Source: Streptomyces sp. NBC_01235 (GTDB lineage Bacteria; Actinomycetota; Actinomycetes; Streptomycetales; Streptomycetaceae). From it: 64,000 bases of DNA. How positions within the stretch are numbered: the first letter of the stretch is position 1; every line of letters begins with the position of its first letter. The stretch covers positions 868,001-932,000 of the forward strand of contig NZ_CP108513.1 in NCBI RefSeq assembly GCF_035989285.1, in the 5' to 3' direction. Positions 25,579 through 33,532 of this stretch are shown here, in pieces. The translations under genes and the position numbers were made by a program. The notes beneath the pieces were generated by a model. The model was not told the origin of the DNA. It saw only the letters and a list, made by a program, of their open reading frames with translations, and made no database searches.

Positions 25579-26192
25579 CCACGCTGCTCGTCATCGCCAA
25601 GGAGCCGCGGCCGGGACGGGTGAAGACCCGGCTCACCCCGCCGTTCACTCCGGCGGAAGCCGCGGCCCTCGCCGAGGCTGCCCTCACCGACACGCTGCAC
25701 GCGGTCGCGGCCGCTCCCGCCACCCGCCGGATCCTCGTCCTGGAGGGGACACCCGGACCCTGGCTCCCGCCGGGCTTCGACGTCGTACCCCAGTGCGACG
25801 GCGGCCTCGACGAGCGGCTGGCCGCGGCCTTCGCCGACTGCGACGGCCCGGCCCTGCTCATCGGGATGGACACGCCCCACGTCACACCGGAGCTGCTCAC
25901 CGTGGACTTCACCGGATGCGACGCCTGGTTCGGGCCCGCCGAGGACGGCGGCTTCTGGGCCCTGGGGCTGGCCGAACCTGATCCGGAACTGCTGCGGGGA
26001 GTCCCGATGTCGACGGCTGTCACGGGGGCCGTGCAACGCGAGCGGCTCGTCGGTGCCGGACTGCGGGTGCGTGACCTGCCGTGGCTGCGGGACGTCGACA
26101 CGGCCGCCGACGCCGAGGAGGTCGCGGCGGCGGCACCGCACGGCCTCTTCGCCTCGCGCCTCGCCGAGCTCATGGCGGTCGCGGGCCGATGA
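25575..26192 (+). CDS. DUF2064 / TIGR04282 glycosyltransferase-like (nucleotidyltransferase fold) protein
   Basis: The 205-residue protein starts LLVIAKEPRPGRVKTRLTPP, the CofC-like N-terminal pattern of TIGR04282 (RfbA-related) proteins. It then shows LLIGMDTPHVTPELL and AWFGPAEDGGFWALGL. Members sit beside GT2 enzymes and are thought to act in the same sugar transfer. It is coupled by ATGA overlaps to the gene before and the gene after. Confidence 0.85.
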   Translation: MTTLLVIAKEPRPGRVKTRLTPPFTPAEAAALAEAALTDTLHAVAAAPATRRILVLEGTPGPWLPPGFDVVPQCDGGLDERLAAAFADCDGPALLIGMDTPHVTPELLTVDFTGCDAWFGPAEDGGFWALGLAEPDPELLRGVPMSTAVTGAVQRERLVGAGLRVRDLPWLRDVDTAADAEEVAAAAPHGLFASRLAELMAVAGR

Positions 26193-27007
26193 ACCGAACG
26201 ACACAGGTGATCGCACCCTCCGTCCTCGGAGAACTCGACCGCGCGGACCCGGCCCACGAGCCTGCCTGGGCCACCGCCGATCCCTACTCCCGCGCGCTGC
26301 ACAGCGGCCGTGGACCGCTCTTCCTCCGCCGGGCCGACGGCCGGCTGCTGCCGCTGGAGGTGGAACGGTGGTGCGCCCGCGCAGATGCCGTGGACCTGGA
26401 GATACTGGGCCGATGCGAGGGCTCCGTACTCGACATCGGATGCGGCCCCGGGCGGCTGGTCGCCGAACTCGCGGAACAGGGACGGCGGGTCCTCGGCATC
26501 GACGTCAGCGAGGCAGCCGTCACCCGGACCATCGCGGTCGGCGGCCCCGCACTACGCCGGTCCGTCTTCGAGCCGCTGCCCGCCGAGGGCCGCTGGGGCA
26601 GCGGGCTCCTCGTCGACGGCAACGTCGGCATCGGTGGCGATCCACGCGCCCTGCTCGGCCGACTCGCCCAGGTTCTCGTACCGGGTGGGCTGTTGATAGC
26701 CGAAACCGTGCCGATGAACATCGACGAGCGCATCCGCGTCCACATCACCGACGCGCACGGCACCCGCGGCACGCCGTTCCCCTGGGCCCGGCTGGGCACG
26801 CCGGCCCTGCTGCGGTACGGGCTCCGCGCGGGCTGGCGTGCCGTCGATCAGTGGACCAGCGGCGGACGCTGCTTCGTCGTCCTGCGCAGCCGCAGCAGGA
26901 AGAGGAGCGCCGGACCGGCGAACGAAACGGCCGTGATCAGCAGCCAGCGGTCCGGGAACCCGTCCGCCGACAGACCGGTCACCCGCGGGTGCCGGCCTGC
27001 CACCTGA
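26189..27007 (+). CDS. Class I SAM-dependent methyltransferase with an abnormal C-terminal tail
   Basis: The 272-residue protein has the SAM-binding motif VLDIGCGPGRLVAELAEQG (residues 80-98), GIDVSEAAV and a late GGLLIAETVPMNIDERI strand. It ends the GT2/DUF2064 operon (ATGA overlap). The natural domain seems to end at SGGRCFVVLRSR. The last 40 or so residues (RSRKRSAGPANETAVISSQR and on) read antisense to a coding-like membrane segment on the minus strand, so the tail is probably the product of a deletion that joined two genes. Confidence 0.82.
   Translation: MNRTTQVIAPSVLGELDRADPAHEPAWATADPYSRALHSGRGPLFLRRADGRLLPLEVERWCARADAVDLEILGRCEGSVLDIGCGPGRLVAELAEQGRRVLGIDVSEAAVTRTIAVGGPALRRSVFEPLPAEGRWGSGLLVDGNVGIGGDPRALLGRLAQVLVPGGLLIAETVPMNIDERIRVHITDAHGTRGTPFPWARLGTPALLRYGLRAGWRAVDQWTSGGRCFVVLRSRSRKRSAGPANETAVISSQRSGNPSADRPVTRGCRPAT
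26848..27006 (-). pseudogene. C-terminal membrane-protein fragment, antisense to the methyltransferase tail
   Basis: The minus frame reads HPRVTGLSADGFPDRWLLIT then AVSFAGPALLFLLRLRR and ends at a TGA (26848-26850). It is a clean hydrophobic helix with a positive stop-transfer end, like the C-terminus of a polytopic protein. Nothing upstream continues it, so it is a remnant. The family cannot be named. Confidence 0.45.
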
Positions 27008-27378
27008 CCGCTGATCAGCGGTAATCACACCAGAAGCAGCAGCGCCCTGACCGCCGGTCCACCACCACATAAGGCGGCAGCAGCACCAGATCGTGGCAGC
27101 AGCGGGGCGGCTCCCGACTGCCTGAGGCGGCTCTGCGAACTGGCCGCGAGGGCCTTCCGGTCCACCGGCATGCCGGTTCAGTACGTCTGGACACCGGCGA
27201 CCGGCGCCCGCCCGGTCGCCGAGGCCCGAGCCGGTGCAGGCCGGCGACCGCCGGCCGCACCGCGTGGACGTGGGTCGGCAGTGCGCGTGGCTACGGCGGA
27301 CATGTCGGCAAGGGGTGGGGTGGCAGGCGAGGTGGAGCCGGTCACCGGAAGTCCTTTCGGAAGAGCCGCTCTCGCAGA
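27008..27378. other. Junction region without an intact gene
   Basis: On the minus strand, 27015-27140 reads REPPRCCHDLVLLPPYVVVD then RRSGRCCFWCDYR and a stop, with coding-like third-position G/C. This may be another C-terminal remnant. The rest holds nothing recognisable. The stretch links the methyltransferase cassette to the mobile-element remnants. Confidence 0.35.
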
Positions 27379-27669
27379 GGGACTTGTCGCGAGGTCCAGG
27401 AAGTCGAGCTCGGCCTGGTGCTGAACGCCGCCGTGCTGTGGACCACCCGCTACCTGGACGCCGCCGCCGATCAGCTGAGGGCCCTGCCCGCCGGCCAGCG
27501 CGAGCACGACGTCCTGGACGAGGACGTCACCCGCCTCTCCCCGCTGCGGCACGCCAACCTCAACGTGCTCGGCCGCTACGGCTTCCGCCCCTCCGTCCCG
27601 GCCGGCGGCAACCTGCGGCCTCTGCGCGACCCGGCGGAGGCGGCCGACGACGAAGACACCGACGAGTGA
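27379..27669 (+). pseudogene. Tn3-family transposase C-terminal fragment
   Basis: The frame reads ELGLVLNAAVLWTTRYLDAA, then EDVTRLSPLRHANLNVLGRY and LRPLRDP. This is the conserved C-terminal end of Tn3-family transposases (usual NAVVLWNTRYxDAA... DVARLSPLxHxHINxLGRYxF... LRPLR). The DDE catalytic region and everything N-terminal are gone. It marks the left end of a 5-kb remnant zone. Confidence 0.75.
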
Positions 27670-27782
27670 CTACCGTCTCCGCCCGTACGCGGGGCACAGA
27701 GAGGAAGGTCTGACGGATGCGCCCTGGTTGCGCGGCCTGCTAGGCCTTCGGGGAGGATCGGTGCGGGTCTTGGCGGTAGCGG

Positions 27783-28215
27783 TCAGTCTGCGCTGAGCTG
27801 GTTCGGAACGCGGCCGGAGGCACGGAGTTCCTGTAGGTCGGGGATGTGGTTGTAGAGGGTGCCGGGGCTGACGCCGAGGAGCTTGGCGATCGAGGTGATC
27901 GAGTTCTCGGGGTTGGGGAGCAGGTCGCGGGCGGCGCGGATGATCTCGGGGGTGGCGACGGTGGGTCGGCCGCCGACACGGCCACGGGCGCGTGCGGCGT
28001 CCAGGCCTTCGCGGGTGCCGGAGACGATGGGCTCGCGGATGAACTCGGCGAGGGCGGCGAAGACGTGGAAGACGAGACGGCCGCCGGGGGTGGTGGTGTC
28101 CAGGCGTTCGTGCAGAGAGCAGAGAGCAGAAGCCGATCTCGCGGCGGCGGAGTTCGCCGACCATGTTGACCAGGTCCTTGAGGGACCGGCCGTAGCGGTC
28201 GAGCGCGGGGACGAG
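27783..28215 (-). pseudogene. Serine recombinase (Tn3-type resolvase) pseudogene with a 7-bp tandem duplication
   Basis: One minus frame reads RLVPALDRYGRSLKDLVNMV then GELRRREIGFCSLL. The next frame continues SLHERLDTTTPGGRLVFHVF, AALAEFIREPIVSGTREGLD, ARARGRVGGRPTVATPEIIR, and the HTH SITSIAKLLGVSPGTLYNHI, ending RVPNQLSAD and stop. The frame switch is at 28112-28125, where GCAGAGA is present twice in tandem. Deleting one copy restores GFCSLHERLD. The N-terminal catalytic serine part is missing. Confidence 0.82.
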
Positions 28216-28220
28216 GCGGC

Positions 28221-28270
28221 ATGCGCATGGCGGTGGCGGGTGAGGGGGTGCTGGCCTTTCTTCGCGCTGG
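28221..28270 (-). pseudogene. Second recombinase HTH fragment (copy of the one at 30228)
   Basis: The segment GCATGCGCATGGCGGTGGCG and following closely matches 30310-30370, part of the recombinase C-terminal HTH gene there. Read on the minus strand it gives AKKGQHP then, after a one-base shift, SPATAMRM, against KGRHPSPATVMRML in the other copy. It abuts the resolvase pseudogene directly. Confidence 0.6.
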
Positions 28271-28327
28271 TGGTTGTCTGAAATTGGTCCTGCAGTGATC
28301 GTCATGGCGAGGGGTGAGTGCCCCCGG

Positions 28328-29275
28328 TCAGTAGGCCAGTGCGGTCATGTGGTCGGGGTGGTGGGCGGCGACGTCGTGGGCGGCTTGGACGAAGGCGGCG
28401 ACGGCTGCGGATCGCGAGGTCTCCGGCCAGGCGACCATGACCGCGCTGGGGCTGAGGCCGGTGACCGGCCGGTATGCGATGTCCGGGCGCTGGTGCCGCT
28501 TGGTGGTGGAGAGTGACAGGAACGCCACCGCCTGGCCCAGCGCGACCACCTCCAGGAGTTGCTCGACGCTGGCCACGAGCGGCCCCTCAGGAGTGTCGGC
28601 CGGCGCCAAGCCTGTGTGGCCATTGCCTGCTTCCGCTCCGTCGCATCCTGTGTAGTAGGCGGTGGCGGAGGGGGCGGCCCCCTTCCAGCGTGGGATCGGT
28701 TCGCCCTTGAGGTCGGTCAGCCGCAGTCGCCGGCGTCCGGCCAGGCGGTGCGCGGCGGGGAGAACGGCCAGTCGCGGCTCGACCACGAGCGTCTGGGAAT
28801 CCAGCCCTTGACCGTCGAACGGGCTGCGCAGCAGCGCTACATCGGCACGGCCGTCCCGCAGCATGGCGATCGGCTCTCCGCTGCCGCCGACGACGACTTC
28901 AGGCGGCGGCAGATGCGAACCCGTTCCCCGGTAGGCGGCGAGGATCTCCTGCAGCAGCCCGGCATCGCCTCCCGGCTTGACCGCCACGACGAGCTGGGGT
29001 GTCGGCTGACCGGCCCGGCGTGCACGCCGGGCCGCCGCGTGCACCGCGTCGACCGCGATCCGGGCCTGGTCGAGCAGCACCTGACCGGCGGTGGTCAGCC
29101 TCACCTGCCGGGTGGTGCGCTCCAGCAGGCGTACCCCGAGCCGGGACTCCACCTGAGCGATCGCCTTCGACAGCGGGGGCTGCGCCATCCCCAGGCGTTG
29201 CGCGGCCCGGCTGAAGTTCAGTTCCTCGGCGACCGCGATGAAGTACCTCAGCTCCCGCACCTCTAGCTCACTCAT
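28328..29275 (-). CDS. LysR family transcriptional regulator
   Basis: The 315-residue protein has an N-terminal winged helix (LRYFIAVAEELNFSRAAQRL, then GMAQPPLSKAIAQVESRLGV) and a two-lobed co-inducer domain from about residue 90. It is divergent from an SDR gene with only about 70 bases between, the usual LysR arrangement. The inverted repeat at 29278 touches its start codon. It is intact although both flanks are recombinase fragments. Confidence 0.92.
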   Translation of the reverse strand: MSELEVRELRYFIAVAEELNFSRAAQRLGMAQPPLSKAIAQVESRLGVRLLERTTRQVRLTTAGQVLLDQARIAVDAVHAAARRARRAGQPTPQLVVAVKPGGDAGLLQEILAAYRGTGSHLPPPEVVVGGSGEPIAMLRDGRADVALLRSPFDGQGLDSQTLVVEPRLAVLPAAHRLAGRRRLRLTDLKGEPIPRWKGAAPSATAYYTGCDGAEAGNGHTGLAPADTPEGPLVASVEQLLEVVALGQAVAFLSLSTTKRHQRPDIAYRPVTGLSPSAVMVAWPETSRSAAVAAFVQAAHDVAAHHPDHMTALAY

Positions 29276-29277
29276 AT

Positions 29278-29298
29278 CTGTGGACTATAGATCCAGAG
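29278..29298. promoter_or_regulatory. LysR-type operator between LysR and SDR genes
   Basis: CTGTGGA, 7 bases, TCCAGAG: an interrupted dyad CTnTGGA-N7-TCCAnAG with the T-N11-A spacing usual for LysR boxes. It lies just before the LysR start and about 50 bases before the SDR start. Confidence 0.6.
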
Positions 29299-29346
29299 TC
29301 TTCCGGTCTTTCCCTGCCGCCCGTGGGTGAGGGGAGGCTGGGTGCC

Positions 29347-30081
29347 ATGACGACTTCGCAGAAGACTGCTCTGATCACCGGGGCGAACAAGGGCATCGGC
29401 AAGGAAACGGCGCGCAGGCTCGCAGCCCTCGGCATCACCGTGCTGATCGGCGCCCGCAACGCCGAGCGTGGCGAGGCGGCGGCCGAGGAGCTTCGCGCGG
29501 GCGGCGCCGACGTACGGTTCGTTCCGCTGGACGTCACCGACGAGACCTCGGTCCAGGCCGCCGCCAAGCACATCGACGCCACGTTCGGCCGCCTCGACAT
29601 CCTCGTCAACAACGCCGCGATCGCCGCCGGACCGCAAAAGCCGAGTGAAACCCCAGCCGCCACCGTCCGGCAGGTCTACGAGACCAACGTGTTCGGCGTC
29701 ATCGTGGTGACCCACGCCATGCTCCCCCTGCTACGCCGCTCCGCCGCCGCACGCATCGTCAACATGTCCAGCGAACTCGGCTCCCTCACCCACCTGGCCG
29801 ACCCGGGCAGCCCGTGGTCCGCCTACTCCTCGATTCTCCTCCCTTACTGCACCTCGAAGAGCGCGCTGAACGCGATCACCATGCTCTACGCCAATGAACT
29901 GCGCGCCGAAGGGATCCTGGTCAACGCGGTGAGTCCCGGCTACTGCGCGACCGACCTCAACCGCCACACCGGGATACGCACGGCGGAGGAGGGCGCGGCC
30001 GTCGCGGTTGACCTGGCGACTGTGGGCGAGGACGGCCCGACGGGCGCCTTTCTGGCCGAGGACGGGCCGATTCCCTGGTGA
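29347..30081 (+). CDS. Short-chain dehydrogenase/reductase (SDR)
   Basis: The 244-residue classical SDR has NAD(P) motif TGANKGIG (residues 13-20), NNAA in LDILVNNAAIA, catalytic Ser in NMSSELG and YCTSK (Tyr/Lys). It reduces a carbonyl or oxidises an alcohol; the Asn-Lys-Gly in the glycine loop suits NADPH. ATG 29347 follows GGGGAGG. A GTG at 29323 in frame is less likely. It is the probable target of the divergent LysR regulator. Confidence 0.9.
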   Translation: MTTSQKTALITGANKGIGKETARRLAALGITVLIGARNAERGEAAAEELRAGGADVRFVPLDVTDETSVQAAAKHIDATFGRLDILVNNAAIAAGPQKPSETPAATVRQVYETNVFGVIVVTHAMLPLLRRSAAARIVNMSSELGSLTHLADPGSPWSAYSSILLPYCTSKSALNAITMLYANELRAEGILVNAVSPGYCATDLNRHTGIRTAEEGAAVAVDLATVGEDGPTGAFLAEDGPIPW

Positions 30082-30227
30082 GACCATGCCGCGCCGTCTC
30101 CGCCCGAAGCCTGACGGGGGTGTTTTCAACCTCCGCAGTGACGATCACTGGCCTCTTGCGCGGCGCCCATCCCCACGGGCTTTACTGGTAGTTGGTGGGC
30201 GCACAAGCCAAGACGGGAACGAGGTGA

Positions 30228-30527
30228 TCACTCATCTCGCGGAATCAGCGTCAAGGGCTGGGCCGCGAGTCGGCCGGCGGTTTCCATCGCGGTTGTGTGC
30301 TCGTCGTGTTCATGCAGCATGCGCATGACGGTGGCGGGTGAGGGGTGCCGGCCCTTTGTCGTGCCGGTGGTGATGACGAGACGTTTGGCGATGTCGCGCA
30401 GGCTCATCTCCTGCTCGCGCAGGTGGAGGGCCATGGACAGCATCGACTCGTCGGTGACGCCCGCGCCACCGATCGTCCTGCCGCGCTTGCGGGCGGACTC
30501 GTGGCCCTCCAGGGTGCGGTGAAACAT
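30228..30527 (-). pseudogene. Serine recombinase C-terminal fragment with HTH domain
   Basis: The frame reads LEGHESARKRGRTIGGAGVT, DESMLSMALHLREQEMSLRD, then IAKRLVITTGTTKGRHPSPA and TVMRMLHEHDEHT. This is a resolvase-type C-terminal segment with the DNA-binding HTH. The catalytic domain is missing. An ATG gives a 99-codon frame, but this is not a full recombinase. It flanks the right side of the LysR/SDR pair, mirroring the fragments on the left. Confidence 0.7.
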
Positions 30528-30589
30528 GATTGCCGCAGGTGGACCGCCGTGCGGCCGGGTGTTTCACGAGCGACCACCTATGAAACAGC

Positions 30590-30826
30590 AGCGAAGCCCG
30601 CACCATGATCAATCTCAGCGCCAACCACGGTTCCATTGATCCCCGAGGCCGGATACACCAACGTCACCAAGACACCGGTGAAGGCCATCCGGGCTCCGAA
30701 CTTGATGCGGTCCGAGATCTCACCGCAGATCAGTGCGGCGGTGAGGGCCGCGAAGAGGGCCTGGAAGGCGGCGAAGACCGAGAGCGGGATGACGGCCTTC
30801 GGGTCGTCCTTCGTGACACCGCTCAT
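30590..30826 (-). pseudogene. Ammonium transporter (Amt) internal fragment
   Basis: The frame reads VTKDDPKAVIPLSVFAAFQA, LFAALTAALICGEISDRIKF, then GARMAFTGVLVTLVYP. It matches the conserved TM3-TM4 region of Amt/MEP channels (FQxxFAxITxALIxGAIADRxKFGAW). Both ends are missing, and a foreign tail follows the TLVYP segment. It lies directly downstream of the solA-like gene, with an ATG overlapping that gene's stop. Confidence 0.75.
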
Positions 30827-31908
30827 GTGCGGTCCAGGCGGAAGCGGGGACGGGGCTCGGCGCGGCCGGTGGCGAGGTCGGCGGCCATCGCGCCGATGAG
30901 CGGCGCGAACTTCGCGCCGTGTCCTGAGCACGGGGAGACGATGACGAGGGGGCCGTGGCGGTCCAGGACGAAGTCCTCGTCCGGGGTGGTGGTGTAGAGA
31001 CAGGTCGTCTCGGCCACCGGGTCGGGCTCGAGCCCCGGGAGTCGGTCGCGCACGAAGCCGCTCACGCGTGTCCGCGACGACGGGTCGACGACGCCGTCAC
31101 GAGTGCGGGCGGTGGTAGGGGTGCCGCGGTCGTGCTCGGCGACCTTGACCGCGGGGAACGGGCCGCCGTCGCTTCCCGACGGCTGGCCGTAGAGGTGCAG
31201 TTCCCCGTCCCAGATCAGGGTCGGCCACCGCACGGACGGGTCACGCTGCCGGAAGTGGAAGACCTGTTGCTGGGTCACCTCCAACGCCGGTAGCGCAACG
31301 GGCAGTTCGAGCTCGGGCAGCCAGGCGCCGGCCGCGATCACGACCGTGTCGGCAAGGATCTCGCGGCCGTCGTCGGTGCGCAGGAGCACCTTCTCGCCGC
31401 CCTGGACGTCGATGCCCGTGACACGCGCGCCGATGATCGCGTCCGCGCCGTGCTCGATCGCCCGCCGTACGCAGGCCGCGACGGTCTGGTCGGCGTCGAC
31501 CACGCCCGCGTCCGGGTGGAACAGCACGGGTCCTGTGATGCGGATGTACGGCCAGCGCTCCGAAGCCTCTTCCGGGCCGAGGAGTTCGTGGGGCACTCCG
31601 GCCGCGTCGAGGAGGGCGGCGATCGCCTTCGTATCGCGGTCCTCGCCCATGTCGAGGCCACCGGTCGTGCGCAGCAACGGGGTTGAGCTGTCCTCCTCCA
31701 GTTCCCGCCACTGCTCGTACGCCTGCCCGGTCAGCCGCACGTAGAAGGGGTCGGCGTACGCCCGCCGGAAGATCCGCGAGCTGCCGTGCGAACTGCCGTG
31801 CCGGTGGCCGATGTCGTACGCCTCGACGAGCGTGACCTCGTGGCCGTGACGGGCGAGTTGCCAGGCGGTGGCCGCGCCCATCAGCCCGGCACCTACGACG
31901 GCGATCAC
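30823..31908 (-). CDS. solA: FAD-dependent amino acid oxidase (SolA / sarcosine oxidase-like)
   Basis: The 361-residue protein has the N-terminal dinucleotide motif VVGAGLMGAATAWQLARHGH, the GSSHGSSRIFR block with the flavin-site region typical of N-methyltryptophan/monomeric sarcosine oxidases, and a C-terminal SPCSGHGAKFAPLIGAMAAD block that includes the covalent-flavin Cys position. It oxidises an N-methyl or secondary amino acid with O2. The GTG start overlaps the stop of the glxD-like remnant by 4 bases. It appears intact but stands between two broken operon partners, so its function may be relic. Confidence 0.85.
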   Translation of the reverse strand: MIAVVGAGLMGAATAWQLARHGHEVTLVEAYDIGHRHGSSHGSSRIFRRAYADPFYVRLTGQAYEQWRELEEDSSTPLLRTTGGLDMGEDRDTKAIAALLDAAGVPHELLGPEEASERWPYIRITGPVLFHPDAGVVDADQTVAACVRRAIEHGADAIIGARVTGIDVQGGEKVLLRTDDGREILADTVVIAAGAWLPELELPVALPALEVTQQQVFHFRQRDPSVRWPTLIWDGELHLYGQPSGSDGGPFPAVKVAEHDRGTPTTARTRDGVVDPSSRTRVSGFVRDRLPGLEPDPVAETTCLYTTTPDEDFVLDRHGPLVIVSPCSGHGAKFAPLIGAMAADLATGRAEPRPRFRLDRT

Positions 31909-32126
31909 AGACCCTCCCAGGGGATCCGGTTCGTACCCGCGGGCGGAACGCGGGCCATGGCGGCGGACTCGATCGTAAGGGCGACCAGGTCCTCGGGCTC
32001 CAGGTGCAGGAGGTGGACTTCGCCACAGGCGCGGGCGAGGGTCTGGGCCTCCATCGTCATCACGCGGAGGTGGTTCGCGAGCCGGCGACGGTCCTCCACG
32101 GGGCCGAGACGGGCGGACAGTCCCAC
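31905..32126 (-). pseudogene. FMN-binding glutamate synthase family (GlxD-like) C-terminal fragment
   Basis: The frame reads RRLANHLRVMTMEAQTLARA, CGEVHLLHLEPEDLVALTIE, then SAAMARVPPAGTNRIP and stop. This resembles the extreme C-terminus of FMN-binding glutamate-synthase-like proteins (GlxD), which occur with type III glutamine synthetase, GlxB/C, Amt and SolA-like oxidases. About 70 codons remain. The stop overlaps the solA GTG, as in a functional operon. Confidence 0.6.
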
Positions 32127-32299
32127 GCTGGATGGCGTGGACGGTGGCGCGGTCGAAAGGCGGCCGACTCGTGCAGGACGTGGGATGCGGGTTCCATGAC
32201 GTCGAACTCCCTCAGTACGCTGCCGTGTTGTCGACGTCGAGGTGGTACAGCTCCCGGGCGGAGCCGTAGCGACTGAACGCGGCCGAGCCCTCGTCGCGC

Positions 32300-32500
32300 T
32301 CCGCCGCCTTCAGCAAGTCGGACAACTCCAAGCTGGAGGCGCACTACCGCACGCTCGTGGACCAACTGGCCCACGCACGCCTGGTCCGTACCTCGCTCGC
32401 CCAGCCCGGCCGTCTGGGCGAATCCGACCACGAGCACCACCGCGTCCTCGACCTCATCCGCACAGCCCGCCAGGCACCAACCCGGCTCACTCGCCGGTAT
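32300..32500 (+). pseudogene. GntR/FadR-type regulator FCD-domain fragment
   Basis: The plus frame reads AFSKSDNSKLEAHYRTLVDQ, LAHARLVRTSLAQPGRLGES, then DHEHHRVLDLIRTA, typical of the FCD helices with the metal-binding His of GntR regulators. No DNA-binding domain precedes it, and the frame decays after the last helix. It probably belonged to the glx/sol operon as its regulator. Confidence 0.6.
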
Positions 32501-32576
32501 CGATGGCAGGTGCGTTCGATGATCCGGGTGTGGAGGAACGCGGCAGGCAGTGACTACGGCGTCCCGTCCACGAAGG

Positions 32577-33431
32577 TCAGCCGCTCACCGCCCGCAGCGC
32601 TCCTGGCCTGCGGCCGTTGAGACGGTCGAGCGCGGTGGCCGTCGCTTCGTCGGCCGGGATGTGCACCACCAGGCGCCGGCCTTCGTCCGGGAGTGCGAGC
32701 GTCTCGTACGACAGGCGCAGGCGGCCCGCCTCGGGGTGTTCCACGAGCTCGGTCCCGAACCGGGCGGGCGTGACCGGAATAGCGGCGAGCCGGTCGCTGA
32801 ACGGTGCCCCCGCCGCTGTCAGCTCCTCGGCCAGGGCGGCCACACGAGGGTCGTGCAGCGAGGTCTCGTTACGCAGATGAGCAACCTGCTCGTCGGCCAG
32901 CCTGTCCCATCCGGGGTACACCGCGCGGGCCCGGGCATCGGTGAACAGGTACCGCACCATGTTGGGCGGGTCGCCGTCGAGCAGGCCGAGCGGTCGGGCG
33001 TACCGCTCGTAGCCCTGCGTGCAGGCCACGATGTCACCCATCCAGTTGAGCAGCACGGCCGGTGCGGGCTCCAGGCGGTCGAGGAGCGCCCGGAGGGTGG
33101 GCCGGACCGTGCGCACTGGCGGTGCGGTGACCGACTGGCACAGCGCCTTGTCCGCGCCGTGTTCCGTGGCCAGCCGGTGCAAGAGGAGACGGTCCGCCGT
33201 CGGCAGGTGAAGGGCCTCGCCGATTGCGGCGAGGACCTTGATCGAAGGGTTGCGGTCGCGGCCCTGTTCGAGCCGGGTGAGGTACTCGACGCTGATGTCG
33301 GCAAGGGTGGCCAGCTCGGCCCGGCGCAGCCCCGGCGTGCGGCGGCGGGGGCCCGTGGGCAGGCCCACCTCGGCGGGGGTGACGGCTTCACGGCGGATGC
33401 GCAGGAACGTGCCCAACTCGTTGTCGTTCAC
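32577..33431 (-). CDS. XRE family regulator with MmyB-like ligand domain
   Basis: The 284-residue protein has an N-terminal helix-turn-helix (LGTFLRIRREAVTPAEVGLP, RTPGLRRAELATLADISVEY, LTRLEQGRDRNPS) and a C-terminal MmyB-like PAS domain (PAVLLNWMGDIVACTQGYER to LRLSYETLALPDEGRRLVVH). Such proteins usually repress a nearby SDR or oxidoreductase. GTG 33431. It is divergent from the second YceI gene, about 100 bases away. A paralogue is at 54014. Confidence 0.9.
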   Translation of the reverse strand: MNDNELGTFLRIRREAVTPAEVGLPTGPRRRTPGLRRAELATLADISVEYLTRLEQGRDRNPSIKVLAAIGEALHLPTADRLLLHRLATEHGADKALCQSVTAPPVRTVRPTLRALLDRLEPAPAVLLNWMGDIVACTQGYERYARPLGLLDGDPPNMVRYLFTDARARAVYPGWDRLADEQVAHLRNETSLHDPRVAALAEELTAAGAPFSDRLAAIPVTPARFGTELVEHPEAGRLRLSYETLALPDEGRRLVVHIPADEATATALDRLNGRRPGALRAVSG

Positions 33432-33532
33432 CTGTCGAACCGTACAACGCGTGCCGTCGCGGAGGATGGCCCTGCCACTACCACTCTTCGCCCGGCCTCC
33501 CTCCCCCGCCGCGGGACTCGCACGATGGAGCC

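Noticed and set aside
24234..26216. A 660-codon minus-strand frame opposite the GT2/DUF2064 genes.
   Set aside because: Antisense of three coupled genes with recognised domains; Arg/Ser/Pro-rich composition with no family.
27670..28305. An intact 211-codon minus-strand gene over the resolvase.
   Set aside because: It joins two different frames of a broken recombinase; after the 7-bp duplication it continues out of frame as an Arg/Pro-rich shadow.
30823..31908. Calling the solA-like gene a pseudogene because its neighbours are broken.
   Set aside because: Its own frame is full length, with intact flavin motifs at both ends; only its partners are damaged.
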